45,306 nt of DNA from Acidimicrobiaceae bacterium (GTDB lineage Bacteria; Actinomycetota; Acidimicrobiia; Acidimicrobiales; MedAcidi-G1). The stretch spans positions 1 to 45,306 of the forward strand of contig PBSS01000011.1 in assembly GCA_002726315.1 (NCBI GenBank). Direction: 5' to 3'. Positions 9,501 through 16,118 of the stretch are shown one piece after another. A program made the translations under genes and the position numbers. The first letter of the stretch is position 1, and every line of letters starts with the position of its first letter. The notes under the pieces are model-generated. The model was not told where the DNA came from and did not search any database. It saw only the letters and a program-made list of their open reading frames with translations.

Positions 9501-10086
9501 GCATCAAGTCACCCAAGCGGTCCACGTTCGCTTCAGTGGACCGGAGGCGACGCTCGGCTTTCTCCTTGCGTTTCCGGTACTTAAGGATGCCGGCGGCGTC
9601 CTCAATTATTGCCCGACGGTCCTCGGGGCGGGCGTTTAGGACGGCATCAATCTGGCCTTGTGAAATAATGACGTGTTGCTGACGCCCAACGCCCACGTCG
9701 GAAAGCAATTCCTGAATATCGAGTAGCCGACAGGGTGCACCGTTGATGGCATAGTCGCTGTCACCGTTACGAAACAGAGTGCGGCTGATTGTGACCTCGG
9801 AGAACTCGACTGGCAACAGACCGGAACCGTTATCGATTGTCAGCGCCACTTCTGCCCGGCCCAGAGCCGGCCTGGTGGCAGTACCGGCGAAGATGACATC
9901 ATCCATCTTCTGAGACCTGACCGCACTTGGCGCCTGAGCACCGAGCACCCATGCAATTGCATCTACGACGTTGGACTTTCCACTGCCGTTGGGACCGACG
10001 ACAACCGTGACACCCGGCTCCATGTCAAGCGTGGCTGGGTCGGCAAAGGACTTGAAGCCCTTGATGGTCAGACTCTTCAGGAACAC
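6586..10086 (-). CDS. smc: Chromosome segregation ATPase SMC
   Basis: Structural-maintenance-of-chromosomes ATPase that compacts and organises the nucleoid together with ScpAB, which is not in this window. At 1166 aa it has normal length. The N-terminal ATPase half carries the P-loop GPNGSGKS at 31-38 and starts MFLKSLTIKGFKSFADP as in the family. Two long Glu/Arg/Ala-rich coiled coils flank a hinge near the middle (around VEGVLGTLLDLVEVDEGYE). The C-terminal half carries the ABC signature LSGGERSLTALAFLF and Walker B FYVMDEVEAALDD. It lies downstream of the mutM homologue in the rnc-mutM-smc order usual for actinobacteria, separated from it by 105 bp. Confidence 0.97.
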   Translation of the reverse strand: MFLKSLTIKGFKSFADPATLDMEPGVTVVVGPNGSGKSNVVDAIAWVLGAQAPSAVRSQKMDDVIFAGTATRPALGRAEVALTIDNGSGLLPVEFSEVTISRTLFRNGDSDYAINGAPCRLLDIQELLSDVGVGRQQHVIISQGQIDAVLNARPEDRRAIIEDAAGILKYRKRKEKAERRLRSTEANVDRLGDLMREVRRQLRPLERQADAARRHGDLLGELTALRLHRSGRELAGLRRQAVDEASRRTDLAEGEARHTTSLSRLDAEVVVAETELASRGGEDLGDRLARFEALRERGRGMRALLAERLRGIERDRGLFISQQVVVGLEAELVRARAELEGLDLEAEALVPEAEQLAIAETELAADRVAFEIDWADGIPALGGHAAEVRGELGVLRAAVDHTVAERKRFDSRLRAAVESEESLSAESERLRTDLSVGTTSEEPLVEAMAELEKSAGSASRDRNAAWERVMTTEADLRTTRARVEALALALDEARCRAGVAHLSEVEGVLGTLLDLVEVDEGYEAAFEAAAGEALDAVVVDGVDRAREAIGALRGGRFSAAVLSLHTRVERRPLPRFGEPVRLHVRARQPDVESLLDSLLGHAVIVTGGTDAAVDAALDHPEAVVVTTDGDRFSPSGWRVGTIGGGATGAALVEAESRLVTAELAHSQATVAFDQAEQTAVSLDDEVVRRSRELDEHDDRFAAATDSLARIRAEQRNLGAETEALRSRIGELDQRLADEAARVADLETRLPALEKAEEASLEAGRRMASLRGELEERAAGVGVRRTEHEVRTADVTARSTLVRSRVDELAGRLTHLVDERAEAADHSDDLDRREVATNRLIDAIDARMATADERLESLRDHRRLQSERVQSIAARLDDLRKDRTTAETALRGARENLSRLEIERAETRLRLENLTAAIRSEFDMEPDSVLDSPCPELPDGVGVGARVIELERELKLMGPINPLALEEFDSLEERRSFLQEQLDDIRATRKELRKVIRSVDEEIVSVFAAAFAEVSMHFTELFDQLFPGGQGRLRLINPDNLLETGLDIEARPSGKNVKKLSLLSGGERSLTALAFLFAVFRSRPSPFYVMDEVEAALDDVNLHRFLGLVDRFRDDAQLLIVSHQKRTMEAADCLYGVSMAPGGSSKVVSERIAASRVLNRTGALATG

Positions 10087-10140
10087 CGTCGAGACCTTAC
10101 AGCGCCTGAATCACACCGGTGTTATTCCCCATTTGACCAC

Positions 10141-10191
10141 CCTAGGCGAGTGGGATGGGATGGGAGGTGCGCCCCCCCCTAGGAGTGGGCG
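10141..10191. other. C/G-tract hairpin between the mutM homologue and smc
   Basis: Directly after the mutM-homologue stop (TAA, 10194-10192) an inverted repeat pairs CGCCC at 10170-10174 with GGGCG at 10187-10191. The loop includes a run of eight C at 10172-10179. No T-tract follows on the minus strand, so this is not a canonical intrinsic terminator. It could be a processing or attenuation hairpin ahead of smc, or simply sequence bias. Confidence 0.35.
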
Positions 10192-11034
10192 TTAGACCTG
10201 AGTGTCGCAGTGGTAAACCCAGCGGCCCTTCAACTTGATGCGCTGGATCGGTGCCCGGCTCCTCGGGCTTAGTTCACCTGCCCGTTCGTAGACGGCCAGA
10301 TGAGGCCCGAAGTCTCCCGATTCACCGAAAACATCGACGAACGGTCTGGAGTCGATGTCCGTGCCTCTGTACTTAATGGCATCATGGACCGTCTCTATAA
10401 GAGCCCGGTAGAGACGGCGAACCTCCTGACTCGACAGAGTGGTGCTCCCCCGGTCGTAACGGAGGCCGGCGTGGAACAGCACCTCGTCGCTATAGATGTC
10501 ACCCAGTCCGACAATCACCGAGTCATCAGTAAGCAGGGCCTTCAATTCCATGTCGCGACCTAGCACCTGCCCAGCGAAAACATTCAGCGGAACGGGTTCT
10601 CCGACAGGGTCAATGCCGAGCTCCGCCAAGCCCGGGACCTCGGCCGTCAACTCTGTGGCAGCAACGACGAATGCCTCGGACCCCCCTTCGGAATCGACAA
10701 GGCGAACTTGGCCTCCCTGGGTGAAAGTAATGATCAACTCAGTTCCTGGAAGCACGGTGTCCCGGCCAGAATGACGTCGCAGAGACGATCCCGATCCCAT
10801 CTGGATCACTAGCAGGTCATCACCGTCAAGCCCTATGGCGAGGTGAAGGCCCACTCGCCTAACCGAGGTCAACTTCCGACCCGTCAAGCTTGAAGTGAAT
10901 GACTTTCGGTTGCGGTACCGCCCAAGAACAGCCATCGACGCCGCCTCGGCAGACTTGACCTTACGGCCGCCAATCTCGCGGTCCAGGTCACGCCGAATAG
11001 TCTCGATCTCGGGCAACTCATAATCAACTGTCAC
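10192..11034 (-). CDS. Fpg/MutM-family protein lacking key catalytic and zinc-finger residues
   Basis: Positional and sequence homologue of formamidopyrimidine-DNA glycosylase (280 aa). The start is fixed by a GTGA overlap with the rnc stop and gives MTVDYELPEIETIRRDL. The usual enzyme begins M-P-E-L-P-E, its N-terminal proline attacking the damaged nucleoside; here four residues precede a Tyr at that place. The neighbouring catalytic Glu remains (E6). The beta-elimination Lys of the RRGKYLL motif is replaced (RRVGLHLAI, L63). The H2TH element is well kept (VIVGLGDIYSDEVLFHAGL, 173-191), as is the Arg of the finger hairpin (R271). The first zinc CxxC is SPRS (256-259) and the second pair is reduced to one Cys (YHCDTQ). 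I infer a DNA-binding protein without normal glycosylase/lyase chemistry. Family confident, function not. Confidence 0.85.
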   Translation of the reverse strand: MTVDYELPEIETIRRDLDREIGGRKVKSAEAASMAVLGRYRNRKSFTSSLTGRKLTSVRRVGLHLAIGLDGDDLLVIQMGSGSSLRRHSGRDTVLPGTELIITFTQGGQVRLVDSEGGSEAFVVAATELTAEVPGLAELGIDPVGEPVPLNVFAGQVLGRDMELKALLTDDSVIVGLGDIYSDEVLFHAGLRYDRGSTTLSSQEVRRLYRALIETVHDAIKYRGTDIDSRPFVDVFGESGDFGPHLAVYERAGELSPRSRAPIQRIKLKGRWVYHCDTQV

Positions 11035-11822
11035 GACTTATCTCCGGTTGTTTCGATTGTCGAGTTGTTTTTGTCGTCGAGGGCTGCGCACGCCATCCTT
11101 GCCGCCGCTTGTTCCGCTCGCTTCTTGGACGTTCCACAGCCTGGGCCGAATGTCATTCCTCCCACCTTGACGACCGCCTCGAACCTCGTGTCATGTTCCG
11201 GGCCCTCGGATGTGAGGAGGTAGCGGGGGACCTCACCGGAACTACGTGCCGCCATTTCTTGGAGACGGGTCTTGAAATCATTATCGCCCGGGCGAAGCGA
11301 AGCAGCTCTGATCGGTTCGGCCAGCAGTTTGTGAACAACCTCAATCGAACAGGCGTGGCCAGCATCGAGGAACACCGCTCCGACAACCGCCTCCATTGCG
11401 TCACACAGGATCGAGGACTTGTCACTACCACCCGAGGCAGCCTCGCCACGGCCAAGCCGTAAAACCCCTCCTAGACCCATAGAGCGCGCAGCAGCGGCCA
11501 GGGCATCCTCGCTGACCACCGCTGACCTGATCTTTGCGAGGTCGCCCTCGTCGTGGTCAGGTCGGGAACGAAACACCGTGTCCGTTACGGCGAGGCCGAG
11601 TACGGCATCACCAAGGAACTCGAGGCGTTCGTTCGACTCACCTCCATACTCTGCGCACCATGAACGGTGGGTGAGCGCAGCCGTCAGAAGTCTGGCATTA
11701 GCAAACCGGTGTCCGATGGCGCCCTGGAAGGCGTCGATTGCCTCGCCAGCGGCGCCCCCATCGAGCTGCTCACTGATCGGCTGACCGACGACCAGGTTCT
11801 CAGCCGAGGCGGGAGACGACAT
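11031..11822 (-). CDS. rnc: Ribonuclease III
   Basis: Double-strand-specific endoribonuclease that processes rRNA precursors and structured mRNAs. Starting at ATG 11822 it has 263 aa; longer in-frame options upstream read only acpP antisense-like sequence. The catalytic domain has the signature NERLEFLGDAVLG with acidic residues E65, E68 and D72, and the second metal-binding set D141 and E144 (CDAMEAVVGAVFLD). A double-stranded-RNA-binding domain occupies about 180-250 (DFKTRLQEMAAR through GTSKKRAEQAAARMA). The first 22 bases overlap the end of acpP, and its stop overlaps the GTG of the mutM homologue by four bases, so all three are probably translated together. Confidence 0.94.
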   Translation of the reverse strand: MSSPASAENLVVGQPISEQLDGGAAGEAIDAFQGAIGHRFANARLLTAALTHRSWCAEYGGESNERLEFLGDAVLGLAVTDTVFRSRPDHDEGDLAKIRSAVVSEDALAAAARSMGLGGVLRLGRGEAASGGSDKSSILCDAMEAVVGAVFLDAGHACSIEVVHKLLAEPIRAASLRPGDNDFKTRLQEMAARSSGEVPRYLLTSEGPEHDTRFEAVVKVGGMTFGPGCGTSKKRAEQAAARMACAALDDKNNSTIETTGDKS

Positions 11823-12090
11823 AGTCGACGGCGTCACGTACAGACCTGAGGTCTTCGAGGTCATCATCGTCGAACCGAAAGCCAACCGAACGCTCACCCA
11901 GTTCCTCTTCAAGGGCCTCGACCAGTTCTATGAGTGCTAGGGAGTCGGCATTTAGGTCTTCGGCGAAAGAGGCGCCTTCACTGATCGCGGTCGGCTCAAT
12001 CTCAAGGATGTCAGCTAGCCGCTCCCGGATGACTCCGAGGATCTCGTCGCGCCCCAACGGGGTGCCTTCAACATGGGTTTCTGCTGGCAC
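11800..12090 (-). CDS. acpP: Acyl carrier protein
   Basis: Carrier of growing acyl chains in type II fatty-acid synthesis. A phosphopantetheine arm is attached to S50 in the DLNADSLALIEL motif. The 96-aa protein is acidic and helical, with an extended N-terminus (MPAETHVEGTPLGRDE) and a slightly enlarged loop rich in Asp (RFDDDDLEDL) before the last helix, a feature seen in other actinobacterial carriers. It is followed by rnc with an overlap and preceded by plsX across a 125-bp gap that holds a direct repeat. The plsX-acpP pairing supports a role in acyl supply for phospholipid synthesis. Confidence 0.93.
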   Translation of the reverse strand: MPAETHVEGTPLGRDEILGVIRERLADILEIEPTAISEGASFAEDLNADSLALIELVEALEEELGERSVGFRFDDDDLEDLRSVRDAVDYVVSRLG

Positions 12091-12215
12091 CTGAGACTCC
12101 TCGCGCCCTATGCCTCTTACGCGGCCGTGGCAAGCCTACCGGGCCAGCAGGCCTGGCGAGCACTGATTGAAACAACATGAAAATGATTGAAAACACCTGG
12201 ATGTCTGAACTGAAC
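12091..12215. promoter_or_regulatory. acpP upstream region with direct repeat and hairpin
   Basis: This 125-bp gap between plsX and acpP contains an AT-rich patch, unusual for the window. It has two copies of TGATTGAAA (12164-12172 and 12184-12192), 20 bp apart start to start, so they lie on the same face of the helix. Nearer to acpP is a perfect inverted repeat GCCAG-CAGGC-CTGGC (12143-12157). On the minus strand the repeats lie upstream of the hairpin and acpP, as expected for a transcription-factor site. No clear -35/-10 pair could be assigned. Confidence 0.55.
12164..12192. repeat. Paired 9-bp direct repeat TGATTGAAA, 20-bp period
   Basis: Exact copies at 12164-12172 and 12184-12192. The spacing is two helical turns, as expected for a protein that binds as a tandem or a dimer on one DNA face. 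The position ahead of acpP suggests a fatty-acid regulator, which is inference. Confidence 0.6.
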
Positions 12216-13199
12216 TCAGTCGGCACTACCCACAGCCGTCGTCAGGTGGTCAACCACCTCAGCCTCAACCATTTCCGCAGCAATACCAATCGCGTTCTTC
12301 ATCGCCGTTGCACCGGTGGAGCCGTGGCTGATGATACATACACCCCGCACGCCCAGGAGTATGGCTCCGCCGTAGGTGTCGGGGTGGAACTGCCGGTAAA
12401 GAGCATCGAACTCGGGTGCCAGTACATCGGCCGCCTCCAGTGCCTCGGGCCTGTCAGACATGCTGGCGAACAGGGCTGTAATGAGGGTCTTCATGCTGCC
12501 CTCCAGAGTCTTCAATGTCACGTTTCCGGTAAACCCATCAGTGACAACCACATCGACCGCATCGGTCAACAGGTCCCTGCCCTCGACGTTCCCAATGAAC
12601 ACGCCCTGTGCCAACTCGACAGCCTCCAGGGCTTCGTAGGCCTCCTTTACAAGAGGATTGCCCTTACCGGGTTCCTCACCAATGGATAACAGCGCAACAC
12701 GGGGTTCCCGTATCCCAAGACGGTCTGTAGCAAAAACTGCACCCATCTGGCCGAACTGCACAAGCCAATCCGGGCTGCACTCGGAGTTTGCACCGGCGTC
12801 TAATAGCACTGTCGGGGTTGTGCCAGGAGCCGGTAGAAGGGTGGCTATGGCAGGACGAGATACGCCCTTTATGCGGCCCATGCGGAGCAGGGCACTTGCC
12901 ATGGTGGCACCCGTGTTTCCAGCACTAACCATCGCTGAGGCAGTACCGTCACGAACCGCTTCGGCAGCCCTGACCAGAGAGGAGTCCTTCATTCGACGCA
13001 CGCTGGAGCCTGGCTCGGCATCCATGGCAATAACCTCAGAGGCCTCAAGAATCGGAATGTCGCCGGTGTCGCCCATTTCTTCGGAACGACCCACCAGCAA
13101 GACTGGTGTGCCCTCGTCGACAGCAAGGCGGGCGCCGACCACGATCTCGGCCGGAGCATTGTCTCCTCCCATTGCATCTACGGCGATGGGAAGCATCAC
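12216..13199 (-). CDS. plsX: Phosphate acyltransferase PlsX
   Basis: Makes acyl-phosphate from acyl-ACP and orthophosphate, the acyl donor for PlsY in the first step of phospholipid synthesis. The 327-aa protein begins IAVDAMGGDNAPAEIV, the family signature, and retains VSAGNTGATMASALL, LLDAGANSECSP and the C-terminal GGAILLGVRGVCIISHGS block. Start is GTG 13199 or the next codon ATG 13196. It sits between rpmF and acpP, the widespread bacterial rpmF-plsX-acpP arrangement. Confidence 0.96.
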   Translation of the reverse strand: MMLPIAVDAMGGDNAPAEIVVGARLAVDEGTPVLLVGRSEEMGDTGDIPILEASEVIAMDAEPGSSVRRMKDSSLVRAAEAVRDGTASAMVSAGNTGATMASALLRMGRIKGVSRPAIATLLPAPGTTPTVLLDAGANSECSPDWLVQFGQMGAVFATDRLGIREPRVALLSIGEEPGKGNPLVKEAYEALEAVELAQGVFIGNVEGRDLLTDAVDVVVTDGFTGNVTLKTLEGSMKTLITALFASMSDRPEALEAADVLAPEFDALYRQFHPDTYGGAILLGVRGVCIISHGSTGATAMKNAIGIAAEMVEAEVVDHLTTAVGSAD

Positions 13200-13246
13200 G
13201 ACCCTGTTGACAGATGATGAGTCACAGGGGAATGGCCGTATTGCCG

Positions 13247-13426
13247 TCAGTCGACGTCAACTGCCTGGCGTCCGGCATACCAGCCGCAATTTCCGCAGAC
13301 CCGATGGGGTCGCTTAGTGGCACCACATCGGTCGCATGCACTACGCGATGCCGTGTCAAGAGTCCAAGCAGCGGCTTTGCGACTACGGCCCTTGGCCTTT
13401 GAGGTTTTCTTCTTGGGAACGGCCAT
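13247..13426 (-). CDS. rpmF: 50S ribosomal protein L32, zinc-ribbon form
   Basis: Large-subunit protein of 59 aa beginning MAVPKKKTSKAKGRSRKAAA. Four cysteines form the zinc ribbon (C31, C34, C44, C47: CDRCGATKRPHRVCGNC). The ATG at 13426 is chosen because it is the conserved N-terminus and has a GAGGA ribosome-binding site eight bases upstream; the frame is open further upstream but without family similarity. The gene stops 47 bp before plsX and follows the DUF177 gene by 129 bp. Confidence 0.96.
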   Translation of the reverse strand: MAVPKKKTSKAKGRSRKAAAWTLDTASRSACDRCGATKRPHRVCGNCGWYAGRQAVDVD

Positions 13427-13555
13427 CGTCGGTTCCTCGGAGGTAATCGGTGGTCTGAACTGGGCATCAGGGTGAGCAAGGTGCTGTCCCAACGACTCCG
13501 CAAGGCTAGCGGGACGACCGCGTAACCCGCACCGGAACCAGGTCAGTCCTTTCGA

Positions 13556-14131
13556 TTACGACAAACTCTCGGGATCAGATTGCTGCTCGTTGCCCTCTCC
13601 GTCTGCACCTTCCCGGAGGATGTCGAGTACCGCCCACCGCGGATCCATGGAGGGCTGTTCGTCAGAGGCGATGTTGGTCAGATCGCCGGCTGGATACCGT
13701 TCTGCGTCGGGACCTTCGCATTGGTCGCCGCAGAGGGGAGACAGCGGCAACGCTAGTAGCACGGCATCTCGCGCTATCGGCTCCAAGTCCAAGTTCTCTC
13801 CCGACAGAAGGTAGACATCTCCCGTGTCAGGGGGGTTCCCCTCGCTGTCAGGACGATCAGGTACGCAAACCTCGTTTATCTCCAGATCCAGGTGTCCTGA
13901 CACCGAGTCAAGGCAGCGTCGGCACTCACCGGTCCAATCGGCTCGCAGCACTCCAGACACCGCAATCTCGTCACCCCGTACCTCGAGCAGCAACGAGAGG
14001 TCGACCCGACCATCGATTACCTCAACAGTACCGATTGCCAGGTCATCGAGTGTCACTTGAACACCAACTTCCCTAATGACACCGTGATGGCGCCTAAGGG
14101 CATCGAGGGGAAGGAGAAGGTCCCGGGTCAC
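13556..14131 (-). CDS. DUF177/YceD family protein
   Basis: Member of the YceD family, commonly encoded just before rpmF and linked to 23S rRNA metabolism in bacteria and plastids. The 191-aa protein (GTG 14131) has the central motif GECRRCLDSVSGHLDLE and a second Cys pair CGDQC; the family's final CPxCG element is not present. It has an acidic, low-complexity C-terminus. Neighbours rpmF, rnc and the SepIVA-like gene match the order of the Mycobacterium tuberculosis Rv2925c-Rv2927c region. The molecular role remains poorly defined. Confidence 0.88.
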   Translation of the reverse strand: MTRDLLLPLDALRRHHGVIREVGVQVTLDDLAIGTVEVIDGRVDLSLLLEVRGDEIAVSGVLRADWTGECRRCLDSVSGHLDLEINEVCVPDRPDSEGNPPDTGDVYLLSGENLDLEPIARDAVLLALPLSPLCGDQCEGPDAERYPAGDLTNIASDEQPSMDPRWAVLDILREGADGEGNEQQSDPESLS

Positions 14132-14169
14132 GGCGGCACTGGAACCAGGAAGTCGCGGCCTGACCGGTG

Positions 14170-14817
14170 TCAGCCGAGCTCGTCGTCTTCCTGATCCTGG
14201 TCGAAAAAAACAGAACTGGGCTTAGAGCGGGTGGCCTCCTCCTCGGTGGCCCGGGCCTCCTCTTCCCGGCTCTCGCGATCACGGTCCAACACGGTCTCCT
14301 GCAGACGACGGCGACCGCTAGCGATGGCGTCCCTGGTGCTGGTGAGGAGGGTTTCGAAGCTTCCGAGCTTCTGGTCGCAGTAGTCCTCAGTCTCACGCCG
14401 CATCCTGCGCGCCTCTTCACGAGCTGTCTCCAGTAGTTGCCGGGCACGCTGTTCAGCTGTCCTCACGACCTCTGTGCGCTGGACAAGACGCTCGGCTCTG
14501 GACCTGGCCAGTTCCAGGATGTCGTCACCCTCACCGCGGACCTTTGCCAGAAACTCCTCGCGTTCTTTCAGCAACCAGCGGGCAGCTCTTAGTTCATCGG
14601 GGAGGCGTGCAACGGCTTCATCAAGCACGTTCAACAATTCGTCCTTGTTGATCATGGACGAGGTTGAAAGGGGCATCGGGCGGGCCGATGCAACCAGATC
14701 GCGAACCTGCCTGAGAATGGCCTCGACCTGAGGGGGCCTATAGGGGTCCGGGGCAACCGACGCGGGTGGCTGGAAGGTCTCGGATGTTTGAGGTGCCTGT
14801 GAAGGCTGATCAGTCAT
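14170..14817 (-). CDS. SepIVA-like DivIVA-domain cell-division/envelope protein
   Basis: Coiled-coil cytoplasmic protein of 215 aa. Residues about 45-90 (PMPLSTSSMINKDELLNVLD, then PDELRAARWLLKERE) and about 140-175 (EARRMRRETEDYCDQKLGSF then a Gly-Arg turn, ASGRRRLQ) match the pattern of mycobacterial SepIVA (Rv2927c), an essential septation and polar-growth factor. The stretch between them is a Glu/Arg/Ala coiled coil shorter than in mycobacteria. The Pro/Gln-rich N-terminus is probably disordered and the tail is acidic. Its ATG overlaps the coaD stop by four bases. The positional match beside DUF177 supports the call; function is inferred from the family. Confidence 0.8.
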   Translation of the reverse strand: MTDQPSQAPQTSETFQPPASVAPDPYRPPQVEAILRQVRDLVASARPMPLSTSSMINKDELLNVLDEAVARLPDELRAARWLLKEREEFLAKVRGEGDDILELARSRAERLVQRTEVVRTAEQRARQLLETAREEARRMRRETEDYCDQKLGSFETLLTSTRDAIASGRRRLQETVLDRDRESREEEARATEEEATRSKPSSVFFDQDQEDDELG

Positions 14818-15293
14818 GACGAGTACCGGTCTATCAGGTGCTCTGAAACGGCACTTGGAACCATGGTGGAAACGTCACCGCCGAGGCGTGCTACTTCTCG
14901 AATGAGCCTTGAGGCCAGAAATGAGCTTTTTGAAGCCGTAGGGAGGAAGAGTGTCTCGACCCCCGAAATTGCCGAATTCATCTGAGCCATCTGGAGCTCA
15001 CTCTCAAAGTCGGATACGGCCCGCAGGCCCTTGATAATGAAATCGGCCCCAACCCCAGCCGCAAGGTCTACTACGAGGCCATCAAAAGAAGTGGTCGTCA
15101 CGTTGGAAAGGTGATCGAAGCACTTGTCGAGGAGAGCCATTCGCTCCTCAAGGCCAAAGAGGCCATCACCCTTCGCCGGGTTGATGAGGGCGGCTACAAC
15201 CACCTCATCAAACAACCGCGCCGACGTCTCAACCATCTCGACGTGGCCGTTGTGGACGGGGTCAAAGGATCCAGGATAGAGGACTCGGGTCAC
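14814..15293 (-). CDS. coaD: Phosphopantetheine adenylyltransferase
   Basis: Penultimate enzyme of coenzyme A synthesis: 4'-phosphopantetheine plus ATP gives dephospho-CoA. Starting at GTG 15293 the product is 159 aa, the family length, and begins MTRVLYPGSFDPVHNGHVEM with the nucleotidyltransferase HxGH motif at 14-17. The second ATP-binding motif appears as ASKSSFLASRLIREVARLGG. The frame is open further upstream, but the extra residues are antisense-like sequence within rsmD. The GTG overlaps the rsmD stop by four bases (GTGA) and its stop overlaps the next ATG, so rsmD-coaD-sepIVA form one operon. Confidence 0.96.
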   Translation of the reverse strand: MTRVLYPGSFDPVHNGHVEMVETSARLFDEVVVAALINPAKGDGLFGLEERMALLDKCFDHLSNVTTTSFDGLVVDLAAGVGADFIIKGLRAVSDFESELQMAQMNSAISGVETLFLPTASKSSFLASRLIREVARLGGDVSTMVPSAVSEHLIDRYSS

Positions 15294-15865
15294 TGGTGGT
15301 GGCTCCCAGTCGGTCGGGTTTGTTGGTTGGTTTCGGGTGCTGACCTCATCAGCATCACTACGGTACTCCCGTGGCGACGGGTGGACTCGACATGCCACCG
15401 TGGGCCGGGGTCAAACTGGTGGTCGGATTCGACCATCACCACCGAACCCGGTGGGACAGTCTCCATAGAGTTGAGCAGGCCAGGCCATGAATCGAAGTCA
15501 TACGGTGGGTCCAATAGCACGAGATCCCACTCAGTCTGGTCGGAACGGACCCATGTAGGTCCGTCAGCCACGATTACCTCAGCCCGGTCCTCCAGGCCGC
15601 AAGTGGCGAGGTTCTGGCGCACCAAGTGCGCCCCAGACTGGGAGTTCTCCACGAATACCGCCCGTTTGGCCCCACGCGAAAGTGCCTCGATCCCGAGAGC
15701 CCCGGTTCCGGCGAACAGGTCCAGTACCACAGCAGTATCGATGGCGCCGAGGCTGTAGAGGGCGTTGAACATGGATTCTTTGACCCTGTCACTGGTCGGG
15801 CGCAGTCCAGGCCCGGTAGGGCCAACTAGGCGTCGTCCTCCGGCGGTTCCCGCAACAACTCTCAT
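15290..15865 (-). CDS. rsmD: 16S rRNA (guanine966-N2)-methyltransferase RsmD
   Basis: SAM-dependent methyltransferase acting on m2G966 of 16S rRNA in the small subunit. The 191-aa product from ATG 15865 starts MRVVAGTAGGRRLVGPTG, then RPTSDRVKESMFNAL. The SAM-binding glycine loop is LDLFAGTGALGIEALSRGA (48-66) and the catalytic DPPY is at 119-122. It is the first gene of the rsmD-coaD-sepIVA operon. Its start faces a small zinc-ribbon gene on the other strand across a 61-bp divergent region. Confidence 0.95.
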   Translation of the reverse strand: MRVVAGTAGGRRLVGPTGPGLRPTSDRVKESMFNALYSLGAIDTAVVLDLFAGTGALGIEALSRGAKRAVFVENSQSGAHLVRQNLATCGLEDRAEVIVADGPTWVRSDQTEWDLVLLDPPYDFDSWPGLLNSMETVPPGSVVMVESDHQFDPGPRWHVESTRRHGSTVVMLMRSAPETNQQTRPTGSHHQ

Positions 15866-15926
15866 TGGCCCAGTATGGTGCCGACTCTCTCGTAGGCGGT
15901 CGCGCCGGACCACTACTATTCCACCC

Positions 15927-16097
15927 GTGCAAGCCCCTGCCAACATCATCTGTGTGGACTGTGGCGGAACGTGCCACCTGCTTGGCCATCCGGACCATGA
16001 GTTGGAACCGGGCGACTCGGTCGCCTACAGATGTGAACTCTGTATGGACCGCTGGGACATCGTCATGCCCGATGAGACCGACGAACCGGACCTGTAG
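15927..16097 (+). CDS. Small zinc-ribbon-like protein
   Basis: Predicted 56-aa acidic protein starting at GTG 15927. It has two CxxC pairs (C9/C12 in ICVDCGGTC and C36/C39 in RCELCMDRWD) about 24 residues apart, the spacing of a rubredoxin-like or zinc-ribbon fold, and a C-terminus of DEPDL type. It is the only plus-strand gene in the first 20 kb and is divergent from rsmD. No specific family is recognised. The regular cysteine pattern makes it more likely real than a chance frame. Confidence 0.65.
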   Translation: MQAPANIICVDCGGTCHLLGHPDHELEPGDSVAYRCELCMDRWDIVMPDETDEPDL

Positions 16098-16118
16098 CGA
16101 CCAGTAGACCAGTCACTC

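Noticed and set aside
7034-9682. Several 80-250-codon plus-strand frames opposite smc
   Set aside because: All lie opposite the SMC coiled coils and have Arg/Ser-rich composition typical of antisense to Glu/Ala/Arg-rich coding sequence.
10170-10191. Intrinsic terminator after the mutM homologue
   Set aside because: The GC stem is not followed by a T-tract on the minus strand, so it does not meet the usual criterion.
10192-11034. Possibility that the mutM homologue is a pseudogene or frameshifted gene
   Set aside because: The frame is continuous for 280 codons, overlaps rnc by GTGA, and keeps conserved H2TH and ELPEIE blocks. The losses are point substitutions at functional sites, so a repurposed protein is more likely than decay.
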